DNA from: Mycolicibacterium fluoranthenivorans
GTDB taxonomy: Bacteria > Actinomycetota > Actinomycetes > Mycobacteriales > Mycobacteriaceae
NCBI RefSeq assembly: GCF_011758805.1
Contig: NZ_JAANOW010000002.1
Location: forward strand, 62,001-126,000
Direction: 5' to 3'
Length of the DNA: 64,000 nt
Below are positions 37,187 to 45,859 of the stretch, in pieces. A model generated the notes under the pieces. The model did no database searches. It was not told the DNA's origin and worked only from the letters and a program-made list of their open reading frames with translations. Position 1 is the first letter of the stretch; each line of letters starts with the position of its first letter. The translations under genes were made by a program, and so were the position numbers.

Positions 37187-38223
37187 CTAGTGCGGGCCGA
37201 GACCGCCCGGTCCGCCGGCTCCGGGACCGATGCGTGGCGGGGTGCCCGCCGGGGGCGGGGGCAGCGTACCGGGGCCGGGTGGCGGCGGGCGCATCGGCAT
37301 GGTCGGTGGCTTCGGGGGTAGTGCCGGAGGAGTGGGCGGCCGTCGTGGCGGGCTGGGCTTGGTGGTGTTGTCACCCGTACGCGGGTCGTTCTTTGTCGCC
37401 GGGCTCGTCACAGTCGGCGTACTCGGCGCCGTGGCGGATCGCGACGGTGTCGATATGTCGACGGGCTCGGGCGGCACGGTGACAGGGGTGTTCGCCGCGG
37501 TGGATGTGGACGGCGGCGCAGGGGGTGCAGGCGGCGGATGCAGCGGCGACGGCGGTGGAGCGGGAGTCGACGAACTCACCGACGTCGAATCCGTCGGCGT
37601 GAACTCACGCTCCACCGGATACGCGAGCAGCGCCCCACCGAGCAATCCGGTGACGAGCAGGCTGGCCGCCGCCAGATGGAGCCGTGGGCGGGTGCGTAAC
37701 GGTTTGCTACCGGCATCACCGGGAACCGCCGCGGGCTCGTCGGCCACCGCATGGAGGTCGGTGACGGGGGATACCGCCACTGACGCGGCCAGTGGGCCGA
37801 GCGCGCGCTGGGCGTAATCGGCGATATCGGATCTGGTGCTGAGTGGGCGGTCGGTGCGCTCCAACAGCAGCAACGAGTGCGCCAGGCGCACGAAGACGTC
37901 GGCGAGCGCGTCCGGATCGTTGACGACGATGTCCGACTCCGCGGCGAGCCGTTGCAGGCGCTCGGAGATCTGCGGCAGGACGGACTCCATGACGGCCCCG
38001 GAACCGGGCGACATCAACGGAAGGAGCGCGTCGCGGTCGGTGTCCAATTCCCTGCGCATCAGCGGGTGGTGATACACCGACCACACGGTGTCGGCGAAGG
38101 CGTCGAGAACCTGCTCACGAAAAGACTCGGATGCACCCGCCCCGGAAAAGGCGTTGTCCAAGATATTCGACAATTCACGGAGTGCCGCGGTTCGCAACAA
38201 TTCATTCTTGCTCGACCACCGGC

Positions 38224-38231
38224 GATAAACG
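38224..38231 (+). repeat. Target-site duplication of the ISL3 element, left copy
   Basis: GATAAACG directly abuts the left end of the element and is repeated exactly at 39,708-39,715. Eight bases is the duplication length expected for the ISL3 family. Confidence 0.9.
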
Positions 38232-39707
38232 GGGTCTTCCGGAAATGGAGTGCAGGTGAGCGTGGCGGTTAGCCGCGATTGCAGGTCGTGTCGGTGAGCT
38301 GAAACGGGCCCCGGCAGGCAGAGGATGCAGGTTCTCACACCATTGCAGATCTGCCACCGGGGAGCCCTGTGCCTGACTCTACGTCGTTGCCTGCTGCTGT
38401 TGTCGCCGACACGATCGTGCGCACGGTCGAACTCGGGGTGACGATCACCGATGCCGCCGTCGACGCCGAGGCCACGGTGGTGTTCTGCAATCTGCTCGAC
38501 GACGGCCGACGGCAGTGCCCTGGGTGTGGTGTCGACGGCGTCTACCGCGACACCGTGATCCGCCGGGTCACCGATGTGCCCGTGGTCGGGCATCCGCTAC
38601 GACTGCACGTTCGGGTACCGCGCTATCGGTGCGTGGCCGCCGACTGCGAGCGGGAAGTGTTCGCCCACAACACCGATCGCCTCGCGCGCCGCGGGTGGTC
38701 GACCACCCGGCGCTGTGCCCGCTACATCTGCCGCCGGCTGATGATCGACCGGGCCACCGTTGCCGCCGTCGCGCGGGAATTGGGTCTGTCATGGGACACC
38801 GTGAACACCATCGCCGTCAACGCCACAGGGATGATCGTGGCTGCCGACATCGGCCGGCTCGACGGGGTCCGGGTGATTGGCGTGGACGAGCACCGCTGGT
38901 CCCATGTCCGTCGGGCCGGTGAGGACGGTTACGTCACGGTCATCGTGGACCTCACCGCGGTGCTCGAGGGCACCGGCCGGGCGCGGCTACTCGACCTGGT
39001 CCCTGGGCGTTCGGCTGCCGCGCTCAAGACCTGGCTGCTCGCCCAAAGCCCAGCGTTTCGGGATCGCATCGAGGTCGTTGCCATGGACGGGTTCGGCGGT
39101 TACAAGACCGCCGCGGCCGAGCAGGTTCCCGAGGCCACCTCGGTGATGGACCCGTTCCACGTCGTCGCGCTGGCGGGTCTGAAGTTGGATTTGTGCCGCC
39201 AGCGCATTCAACAGCAGACCCAGGGGCATCGCGGCCGCACCGGGGATCCGCTCTACGGGGTGCGCCGCACGCTGCGCACCCGCTACCCGCTGCTCAGCAC
39301 ACGCCAAAAGACCCGGCTGGAAACCGTTTTCGCCGACGAGAACCACCTCAGCGTCGAGGTCTGCTGGGGCTTCTACCAGAAGATGATCGCCGCCTACGCC
39401 CACCCCGACCGACGTCGCGGCAAGGCCATGATGACCACGACCATCACCACGCTGCGCAGCGGCGTTCCCGAACAGTTGGAGGAATTGGCCCAACTCGGGC
39501 GCACCCTGTGGCGCCGCCGCTCCGACGTACTGGCCTACTTCGACCACCACGCCTCCAACGGCCCCACCGAAGCCATCAACGGCCGCCTGGAAGCCCTACG
39601 CCGCAACGCCCTCGGATTCCGCAACCTCACCCACTACCGAATCCGCTCACTGCTGCATTGCGGCAACCTCGCCCACCAGATCGACGCACTCTAAATCCGG
39701 AAGAGCC
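38232..39707 (+). mobile_element. ISL3-family insertion sequence
   Basis: A 1,476-bp element flanked by an exact 8-bp duplication. Its ends are imperfect inverted repeats: GGGTCTTCCGGA at the left and, read inward, GGCTCTTCCGGA at the right, matching the GGCTCTTC-type ends of ISL3 elements. It carries one intact transposase. The perfect duplication and intact gene suggest a recent insertion into the TetR-like gene. Confidence 0.92.
38369..39694 (+). CDS. ISL3-family transposase
   Basis: An intact 441-aa transposase. An N-terminal zinc-binding region (RQCPGCGVDG, RCVAADCE) is followed by a helix-turn-helix (ATVAAVARELGLSWDTVNTI) and the DDE core: VIGVDEHRW, VAMDGFGGYKTA with VMDPFHVVALA, and SNGPTEAINGRLEALRR with the final Glu. 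GTG start at 38,369. It catalyses transposition of the surrounding element. Confidence 0.93.
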   Translation: MPDSTSLPAAVVADTIVRTVELGVTITDAAVDAEATVVFCNLLDDGRRQCPGCGVDGVYRDTVIRRVTDVPVVGHPLRLHVRVPRYRCVAADCEREVFAHNTDRLARRGWSTTRRCARYICRRLMIDRATVAAVARELGLSWDTVNTIAVNATGMIVAADIGRLDGVRVIGVDEHRWSHVRRAGEDGYVTVIVDLTAVLEGTGRARLLDLVPGRSAAALKTWLLAQSPAFRDRIEVVAMDGFGGYKTAAAEQVPEATSVMDPFHVVALAGLKLDLCRQRIQQQTQGHRGRTGDPLYGVRRTLRTRYPLLSTRQKTRLETVFADENHLSVEVCWGFYQKMIAAYAHPDRRRGKAMMTTTITTLRSGVPEQLEELAQLGRTLWRRRSDVLAYFDHHASNGPTEAINGRLEALRRNALGFRNLTHYRIRSLLHCGNLAHQIDAL

Positions 39708-39715
39708 GATAAACG
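39708..39715 (+). repeat. Target-site duplication of the ISL3 element, right copy
   Basis: GATAAACG, identical to 38,224-38,231; it lies within the helix-turn-helix region of the TetR-like gene. Confidence 0.9.
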
Positions 39716-39993
39716 GTCATATGTGACACGCCCGCGTATTTCGCCACCAGTTCCACGGTTGCGCGTTTGAATCCGAAATCCGTCAGCACGCGCGCCGCGG
39801 CGTCGAGGATCTTGGCTCCGGTGGGGTCGGGCGCCTGCCCTGACACGCTGCTGCCCTTTCGTCGCGGACGTTACTGACTTGCACTCCGCGCCGTCGTCCG
39901 GTGGCTACTGCATCCAGGATGCTAGCCGTTGGGAAAAATCACCGCACGCACTCGCAGCTCAACTGTGCGGTTCCACAGCAATCAGCTGACCGA

Positions 39994-40296
39994 TCAATCG
40001 CTGGCGGGCAGCGGTTTGGCTTCCTTGATGCTCAGCGGGGTGGTGCCGATGCTCAGCGTGCCGGCTCCGGCCTTGGTCACCAGCACCTCCGCGCCGGTGT
40101 CGTCGACATAGCGTTTGCCCATCAGGTTGCCGTCGGACAGCGACGCGTCCAGGGTCAGCGAATCGTCCACCGCGCCGCCGACGGGTACCAGCAGCGCACC
40201 GCCCGCGCGCAGGTCATCGAGGCTGTCGCTGCTGCGCACCACGATCACCTGGGTGTCGCAGACCTGGCTTTGCAGGCGGGTGCCGTTCTTGATCAT
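39994..40296 (-). CDS. Small conserved-looking protein coupled to an acyl-CoA ligase
   Basis: A 100-aa protein starting at ATG 40,296 (after AAAGGAG) and overlapping the stop of the upstream ligase by ATGA. It has one Cys early (QSQVCDTQVIVVRSSD), repeated Gly-containing strands and a mostly beta character (GGALLVPVGGAVDDSLTLD, ASLSDGNLMGKRYVDDTG). I do not recognise the family. Tight coupling to the CoA ligase and SDR implies a role in the same catabolic step. Confidence 0.7.
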   Translation of the reverse strand: MIKNGTRLQSQVCDTQVIVVRSSDSLDDLRAGGALLVPVGGAVDDSLTLDASLSDGNLMGKRYVDDTGAEVLVTKAGAGTLSIGTTPLSIKEAKPLPASD

Positions 40297-41810
40297 GCGG
40301 GCTCCTTTGATGCGTTCAGCTCGCTGACGAGCTCGCGGCGCAGCACTTTGCCGGTCGCGTTGGTGGGTAGTTCGTCGCGGAAGACCACGCGGTCGGGGGT
40401 CCGGGACCCACGCAGCTGACCACGGACGAACGATCGCAGGTCCTCGGGGTCGGGGCTGGTCTCGGCGGCCGGTACCACGACGGCCACGATGATCTGCCCC
40501 CACTCGGGGTCCTCGGCGCCGACGACGGCACAGTCCCGCACATGTGGGTGTTCGACGAGGACATCCTCGATCTCGGCGGGGGCGATGTTCTCCCCGCCGC
40601 GGATGATCGTGTCATCGGAGCGCCCGCCGATGTAGAGGTAGCCGTCCTCATCGAGGGTGGCCACGTCCTTGGTGGGGAACCAGCCGTCGGCGTCGAGCAC
40701 GGAGCCGATCCCGGTGTAGCGGCCCGAGACCTGCTCACCCCGGACGAACAACTCACCCGTCTCGCCTGCGCCGAGCACGGTGCCGTCCTCGCCACGGATC
40801 TGCACCTCGATACTGGGCACGGGCCGGCCCACCGAGCCGAGCCGCTTGGCCAGCGCGCCATCGGCCGACCCGAGTGCGATGCGGTGATCGTCCGGGGTGA
40901 GCACCGCGATGGTGGAACTGGTCTCGGTCAGGCCGTAGGCGTTGACGAAGCCGACCGCAGGCAACAGTCCAAGTGCTTTGCGTACCAACGGCAATGCGAC
41001 CTTCGATCCGCCGTAGGCCAGCGTGCGCAACGTGGGAAGTCCAGCGTTCTGCCCCTCCAGCACCGTGACGATGCGATCCAGCATGGTCGGCACCACGGTC
41101 GCCGAGGTGACGCCTTCGGTCTGCACCAAGCGCACCCATTCGCGGGCGTCGAAGTGCGGCAGGTACACCATCTTGCGGCCGGCGTACAGGTTCGACAGCG
41201 CCGCGCTCACGCCGGCGATGTGGTACGGCGGCACACAGATCAGCGCGGCGTCGTCCGGCTGCGCGGAGTCGAACTCGACGGTGCCGGTGATATAGCTGGT
41301 GAGGTTGTTATGGCTCAGCTCAACGGCTTTCGGCTGCGAGGTGGTACCAGAGGTGAACAGCACCACCGCCACCGCATCGGGATCGGCGAACGCGCGGCCG
41401 TCCTCGTCGGGCTCCTGGTCGCGGGCCTGGGCGACGAACTCCTCGGAGCCGAGCACCCGGTAGCCGTCGCCGACCGCCGCGCGGTACTCGTCGTCGACGA
41501 TCACCAACGGGTTGGGCAGCCGGTCGATCAGGGCGCGCAGCCCGTCGGCGGACAGCCGGTAGTTGAGCGGGGTGAAGGCGACGTCGGCGCGCGCGGCGGA
41601 GAACAGCAGCAGCGGCAGCAGCGCTCCGCCGGTCCCGACGTAGGCGACATGGCCGGCGCCCGAGGCGGCGATCACGCCGGCGCCCCCGTCGGCAAGCGTG
41701 CTCAATTCGTCCACGGTCAGGCGCAGATCGCCGGACACCACAGCGGTGCGACCCGGGTTACCGGACTGGGCCGCATCCAGGGCCATCTCCAACAGCAGCG
41801 AAATACTCAT
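40293..41810 (-). CDS. AMP-dependent acyl-CoA synthetase (FadD type)
   Basis: A 505-aa adenylate-forming ligase that activates a carboxylic acid to its CoA thioester with ATP. Visible motifs are the phosphate-binding FTSGTTSQPKAVELSH (about 150-165), AYGLTETSST, the DGWFPTKDVATLDEDGYLYI hinge (read in parts) and the C-terminal lysine in PTNATGKVLRREL. ATG at 41,810 overlaps the SDR stop, and its stop overlaps the small gene that follows, so three genes form one operon reading left from the 42.67-kb operator region. Confidence 0.9.
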   Translation of the reverse strand: MSISLLLEMALDAAQSGNPGRTAVVSGDLRLTVDELSTLADGGAGVIAASGAGHVAYVGTGGALLPLLLFSAARADVAFTPLNYRLSADGLRALIDRLPNPLVIVDDEYRAAVGDGYRVLGSEEFVAQARDQEPDEDGRAFADPDAVAVVLFTSGTTSQPKAVELSHNNLTSYITGTVEFDSAQPDDAALICVPPYHIAGVSAALSNLYAGRKMVYLPHFDAREWVRLVQTEGVTSATVVPTMLDRIVTVLEGQNAGLPTLRTLAYGGSKVALPLVRKALGLLPAVGFVNAYGLTETSSTIAVLTPDDHRIALGSADGALAKRLGSVGRPVPSIEVQIRGEDGTVLGAGETGELFVRGEQVSGRYTGIGSVLDADGWFPTKDVATLDEDGYLYIGGRSDDTIIRGGENIAPAEIEDVLVEHPHVRDCAVVGAEDPEWGQIIVAVVVPAAETSPDPEDLRSFVRGQLRGSRTPDRVVFRDELPTNATGKVLRRELVSELNASKEPA

Positions 41811-42643
41811 GGCTTGTCCACGAAGATATCCCAGATGGGGTCATCCCCACCGCCGTAGCCGGAGAGATCGGTGATGCCCGCGGCCGCCAGCAGATGGGCG
41901 TCGATATAGGTCTGGCCGTTGGCTTCCTTGGCGGGTGCGGTGAGGATCTGCACGGCGGCGTCGGCCATGATCTGCGGGCTGCGGGAGGACGAGGCCAGGG
42001 TGTCGCCGTCGGCAAGGTTGGTCACCGCCGATGTCGCGATGTAGGTCTGCGGCCACAGGCAACTGAACCCGATACCGGAATGCTTGTGCTCCTGCGCCCA
42101 GCCCAACGAGAGCAGCGTCATCCCGTATTTGGACACGGTATAGACGGGGTGCGCGCCCAGCCAGTACGGGTCGAGGTTCAGCGGCGGCGCCAAGGTGACC
42201 ACATGCGCGTTGGGGGACTTCTTGAGATGCGGCAGCGCTGCCTTCGTCAGCAGGAAGGTGCCGCGGACGTTGATATCCATCATCAGGTCGTACTTCTTGG
42301 CCGACAGCGACTCGGTGGGTTCGGTGGCGATCGCGCTGGCGTTGTTGATGACGATGTCGACGCCGCCGAAGGTCTGCACCGCGGTGTCGATCGCGCGCTG
42401 CACATCTTCTTCGCTGCGCACGTCACCGACCACGGCGACACCTTTGGCTCCGACCGCCTCGACGTCGGTCACCGCGGTGTAGACGGTGCCGGGCAGTTTG
42501 GGGTGGGGCTCGGCGGCCTTGGCGAGCAAGACGATATTGGCGCCCTGCGCCGCCGCGCCCAGGGCGATGGCCAGGCCGATGCCGCGGCTACCGCCGGATA
42601 CCACCAGTGTTCGATCGGCGAGTGGACGTTGCGCGCTGGACAT
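41807..42643 (-). CDS. HSDL2-like short-chain dehydrogenase
   Basis: A 278-aa SDR of the hydroxysteroid dehydrogenase-like 2 group: SGGSRGIGLAIALGAAAQGA, the extended KLPGTVYTAVTDVEA loop typical of that group, NNASAIA, and YTVSKYGMT with the catalytic Tyr and Lys. ATG at 42,643 follows GGGAGG. It is the first gene of the minus-strand operon with the acyl-CoA ligase, divergent from the mutase operon. It probably acts on a hydroxyacyl/ketoacyl-CoA. Confidence 0.88.
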   Translation of the reverse strand: MSSAQRPLADRTLVVSGGSRGIGLAIALGAAAQGANIVLLAKAAEPHPKLPGTVYTAVTDVEAVGAKGVAVVGDVRSEEDVQRAIDTAVQTFGGVDIVINNASAIATEPTESLSAKKYDLMMDINVRGTFLLTKAALPHLKKSPNAHVVTLAPPLNLDPYWLGAHPVYTVSKYGMTLLSLGWAQEHKHSGIGFSCLWPQTYIATSAVTNLADGDTLASSSRSPQIMADAAVQILTAPAKEANGQTYIDAHLLAAAGITDLSGYGGGDDPIWDIFVDKP

Positions 42644-42671
42644 GTGCCTCCCTGGCTTCGTACCTCTAGAT

Positions 42672-42686
42672 GGTATTGGCATTCTC
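42672..42686. promoter_or_regulatory. Operator-like site a: GGTATT-GGC-ATTCTC
   Basis: Lies 29-43 bp upstream of the SDR/FadD operon start. It belongs to the repeated GGTATTGGCATTCTCATTTT, which recurs at 42,811. The right arm ATTCTC matches the consensus GAGAAT-N3-ATTCTC; the left arm is degenerate. Confidence 0.6.
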
Positions 42687-42810
42687 ATTTTCAGCAAGTC
42701 TCATAATCGCCCACGTGCAGGGACGACGGTTGATCGGGGTCGGGTCCGGCGGTGCGCGGCATTCGGCGGTATGGCTCGATAGCGCTGCACCGTGCATGTT
42801 TCCCGCGTGC

Positions 42811-42825
42811 GGTATTGGCATTCTC
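42811..42825. promoter_or_regulatory. Operator-like site b: GGTATT-GGC-ATTCTC
   Basis: A second copy of the 20-base repeat, 27-41 bp upstream of the mutase start. With site a it frames the 208-bp divergent promoter region, one copy facing each operon start. Confidence 0.6.
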
Positions 42826-42851
42826 ATTTTTTGCAAGTACGTTATCCACTG

Positions 42852-44441
42852 ATGAGCGAGCAAGTCACCCCTCGGGTAGAGACCCCATCGGGCATCCCAC
42901 TGGCGACCGTCTACGGACCGGACGACCGTGCCAGTGAGCCGCCCGCGCCAGGCGTGTATCCCTTCACACGTGGCAACTTCGCCTCCGGTTACCGCGGAAA
43001 GACGTGGACGTTTCGCCAGTATTCGGGCTTCGGGACCGCAGAGGAGTCGAACAAGCGGTACCGCTACCTCCTCGATCAAGGCGGGACGGGCCTGTCGGTG
43101 GCCCTGGACCTGCCCACCCAGTGCGGCTACGACTCCGATGATCCCGAATACGGCGAAGAGGTCGGCCGGGTCGGCGTCGCCGTCGACACGCTGGCCGATG
43201 CCGAGATCCTGTTCGACGGCATCCCGCTGGAGGCGATCAGCACCAGCTTCACCATCAACGGCACCGCCGCCATCCTGCTGGCCTTCTACGTCGCGGCCGC
43301 GGAGAAGAAGGGCGTGCCGCGGGAGAAGCTGACCGGCACCATCCAGAACGACATCCTCAAGGAATATGCGTCGCGCGGCACCTGGATCTGGCCACCGACA
43401 CCGTCACTGCGCCTCATCGCCGACACCATCGAGTTCTGCGCCGCCGAGGTCCCGCGGTTCAACGCCATCTCGGCGGCCGGTGCACATTTCCGGGACGCCG
43501 GTGCCAACGCCGTGCAGGAGATGGCGTTCACCCTCGCCGATGGCGTCACCTACTGCGACACGGTGATCGAACGCGGCCGGATGAGCATCGACAAGTTCGC
43601 CCCGCAGATCTCGTTCTTCTTCTACACCCACGGTGACTTCTTCGAGGAGATCGCCAAATACCGTGCGGGACGACGCCGGTGGGCCACCATCGTGCGGGAA
43701 CGCTATGGCGCCACCACCGACAAGGCGGCGATGTTCCGGTTCGGCTGCGTGTCCGGCGGTGCGTCGCTGTACGCCCCGCAGGCCCAGAACAACCTGGTGC
43801 GGGTGGCGTATGAGGCGCTGGCCTCGGTGCTCGGCGGTGTGCAGTCGATGTTCACCGCCGCCTGGGACGAACCGTTCGCGTTGCCCAGCGAGGAGTCCGC
43901 GACGCTGGCCCTGCGGACCCAGCAGATCCTGGCCTACGAAACCGGTGTCACCAAGGTCGCTGACCCCCTGGGGGGTTCGTACTTCGTCGAAGCGCTCACC
44001 GATGCCACCGAGGCCAAGATCATCGAGATCATGGCTGACCTGGACGCGCACGGCGGCATGGTGCGCTGCATCGAGGACGGCTACCTGCAGGGTCTCATCG
44101 CCGATGAGGCGTTCAAGATCCACCACCAGACCGAGTCGGGTGAGCGGCCGGTCGTCGGGGTCAACAAGTTCGTCGTCGACGAGCCGGCACCCGATCTGGC
44201 GACCTACGAACTGGATGCCGAGGGCCGGGATCTGCAGCTCAAGCGTCTGGCCCGGGTGAAGGCCGAGCGCAGTGACCTCGCCGTCAAAGAAGCCCTGGCT
44301 GCGCTGTCCATTGCCGCGGAAGGAGACGACAACCTGATGCACAAGCTGATCGACTGTGCCAACGCGTATTGCACCGTCGGGGAGATGGTGTCGGCGCTCA
44401 AGGCCGTGTGGGGCGAGTTCGTCCAGCCGGTGGTGTTCTGA
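42852..44441 (+). CDS. B12-dependent acyl-CoA mutase, large (substrate-binding) subunit, divergent
   Basis: A 529-aa methylmalonyl-CoA mutase-family catalytic subunit that moves an acyl-CoA branch by a radical carbon-skeleton rearrangement. Family landmarks: TWTFRQYSGFGTAEESN (about 51-67), GTIQNDILKEY, catalytic His212, KVADPLGGSYFVEAL. Two normally constant places differ: the Tyr before the catalytic His is Ala211 (AGAH for SGYH), and the HxQTxG loop is G298-C-V-S-G-G303. The B12 domain is a separate gene, as in isobutyryl- and 2-hydroxyisobutyryl-CoA mutases. The changes suggest a different, perhaps bulkier, substrate. It opens the operon mutase-L, mutase-S, LLM, CoA-transferase. Confidence 0.9.
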   Translation: MSEQVTPRVETPSGIPLATVYGPDDRASEPPAPGVYPFTRGNFASGYRGKTWTFRQYSGFGTAEESNKRYRYLLDQGGTGLSVALDLPTQCGYDSDDPEYGEEVGRVGVAVDTLADAEILFDGIPLEAISTSFTINGTAAILLAFYVAAAEKKGVPREKLTGTIQNDILKEYASRGTWIWPPTPSLRLIADTIEFCAAEVPRFNAISAAGAHFRDAGANAVQEMAFTLADGVTYCDTVIERGRMSIDKFAPQISFFFYTHGDFFEEIAKYRAGRRRWATIVRERYGATTDKAAMFRFGCVSGGASLYAPQAQNNLVRVAYEALASVLGGVQSMFTAAWDEPFALPSEESATLALRTQQILAYETGVTKVADPLGGSYFVEALTDATEAKIIEIMADLDAHGGMVRCIEDGYLQGLIADEAFKIHHQTESGERPVVGVNKFVVDEPAPDLATYELDAEGRDLQLKRLARVKAERSDLAVKEALAALSIAAEGDDNLMHKLIDCANAYCTVGEMVSALKAVWGEFVQPVVF

Positions 44442-44867
44442 ATGTCAGAATCCGCGCCCGCCCAAGCCCACCCGGCCCGCGTACTGGTGGCCAAGCCCGG
44501 TCTGGACGGCCACGACCGTGGGGCCAAGATCGTCGCGCGTACGCTGCGCGATGCCGGGTTCGAGGTCATCTACACCGGCATCCGGCAGCGCATCGAGGAC
44601 ATCGTCTCCATCGCGCTTCAGGAAGATGTTGCACTGGTGGGCCTTTCGATCCTGTCCGGGGCGCACGTGGCGTTGACCGCGCGGACCGTGGATGCATTGC
44701 GTGCCGCCGACGCCGGGGATATCGCCGTCGTCGTCGGTGGCACCATCCCGCAGGGTGATGTGCAGAAGCTGCTCGATGCCGGGGCGGCCGCGGTGTTCCC
44801 GACCGGGACCGGCCTGGACACCTTGGTCACCGAGGTGCGCGCGTTGACCGAGAAGGCGGGGCGATGA
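44442..44867 (+). CDS. B12-binding small subunit of the acyl-CoA mutase
   Basis: A 141-aa cobalamin-binding domain. The base-off motif DxHxxG is Asp22-Gly-His24-Asp-Arg-Gly27 in GLDGHDRGAK; the SxL motif is GLSILSG and the Gly-Gly is VVVGGTIP. His24 would ligate cobalt. The ATG follows the large-subunit stop with no gap, and the stop overlaps the next gene, ensuring balanced synthesis. Confidence 0.93.
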   Translation: MSESAPAQAHPARVLVAKPGLDGHDRGAKIVARTLRDAGFEVIYTGIRQRIEDIVSIALQEDVALVGLSILSGAHVALTARTVDALRAADAGDIAVVVGGTIPQGDVQKLLDAGAAAVFPTGTGLDTLVTEVRALTEKAGR

Positions 44868-45859
44868 GACTGGGCGTGATGATCGGGGCCGAGCGCGGTG
44901 ACATGGCGCGCAAGGTCGCCAAGCTGATCTCCGATATCGAATGGGCGGACTCGGCGGGTCTGGCCACCGCGTGGATGCCGCAGGTACCCGACGATTTCGA
45001 CCTGCTCACCATGGTGGCGCTGATGGCCTCGCACAGCACCCGGATCGAACTCGGGACCGCGGTGGTACCGCTGCAGGCGCAGCATCCCATTGCTCTTGCC
45101 CGCCAGGCATTGTCGGTACATGCCATCTCCAACGGCCGGCTCGCGCTCGGGGTGGGGCCGTCGCATCACTGGATCATCCGCGACATGCTCGGCTTGCCCT
45201 ATGACAAACCCGCCGCCTATACCCGTGACTATCTGCAGGTGCTCAATGCGGCGATCGGTGGGCCTTCGGCCGTGCCGGCGGGCGGGAGCGAAGCGACCGG
45301 GGTCAGAATGATCGACGTCGAGAACGACAGCTTCACCGTGCACAACCCGACGGTGCTCGGCGCCGCGACCCCGATGCCGGTGCTGGTGGCCGCGCTGGGC
45401 CCGGTGATGTTGCAGATCGCCGGCGAGCACGCCGATGGCACCTCGCTGTGGATGGCCGACGAGAAGGCCATCGGTGAGCACATCGCCCCCAAGATCAACA
45501 AGGCGGCCGCGGAGGCCGGTAAGCCTGCGCCCCGCATCGTCGCGGGTATCCCGGTCACCTTGTGCGCGAACTCCGAGATCGAGGAGGCCAAGGACCGCGC
45601 CAACCGCATCCTTGCCGAGGCCGAGACGTCGCCGAACTATCAGAAGCTGCTGGACCGTGGCGATGCCCGCACGGTCGGTGACCTTTGTGCTGCGGGGGAC
45701 GAAGCGTCGATTCTGAAGCGGTTCAAGCAATTCGCCGACGCGGGTGTGACGGATCTGTCGGTGCGGCTGTTGCCGATCGGCGACAACCGCGATGAACTGA
45801 TCGCTTCGAAGTACCGGACCCGTGAGGTGATCGCCGAGCTCGCCAAGCAGCTCCCGTGA
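44864..45859 (+). CDS. LLM-class (probably F420-dependent) oxidoreductase
   Basis: A 331-aa luciferase-like TIM-barrel oxidoreductase. Typical segments are TAWMPQVPDDFD, IELGTAVVPLQAQHPIALARQALS, GRLALGVGPSHHW and TLCANSEIEEAKDRA. F420 rather than FMN is suggested by resemblance to mycobacterial F420-dependent LLM enzymes; this is inference. ATG overlaps the mutase small-subunit stop and the stop overlaps the CoA-transferase GTG. Its place in a mutase operon suggests reduction or oxidation of the mutase substrate or product. Confidence 0.87.
   Translation: MRLGVMIGAERGDMARKVAKLISDIEWADSAGLATAWMPQVPDDFDLLTMVALMASHSTRIELGTAVVPLQAQHPIALARQALSVHAISNGRLALGVGPSHHWIIRDMLGLPYDKPAAYTRDYLQVLNAAIGGPSAVPAGGSEATGVRMIDVENDSFTVHNPTVLGAATPMPVLVAALGPVMLQIAGEHADGTSLWMADEKAIGEHIAPKINKAAAEAGKPAPRIVAGIPVTLCANSEIEEAKDRANRILAEAETSPNYQKLLDRGDARTVGDLCAAGDEASILKRFKQFADAGVTDLSVRLLPIGDNRDELIASKYRTREVIAELAKQLP

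Larger units (their letters stand above)
37187..39846 (-). pseudogene. TetR-like regulator with transmembrane segment and Pro-rich tail, split by an ISL3 element
   Basis: GTG at 39,846 (after AAAGGG) starts a TetR helix-turn-helix: ATVELVAKYAGVSHMTVYR. The ISL3 element interrupts it after Tyr46. Removing the element and one copy of the 8-bp target repeat gives an exact 392-codon ORF continuing RRWSSKNELLRTAALREL. The TetR ligand domain spans about residues 50-200. A single hydrophobic helix follows (LHLAAASLLVTGLLGGALLA, about 228-250), then about 140 Pro/Thr/Ser-rich residues. This implies a membrane-tethered regulator with an exported tail, unusual for TetR. The gene is inactive as found. 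Confidence 0.75.

Noticed and set aside
42672-42836. Sites a and b as KstR or KstR2 boxes
   Set aside because: The AAC-N-GTT or AAGCAAG-N-CTTG arms expected for those regulators are absent; the conserved part is ATTCTC.
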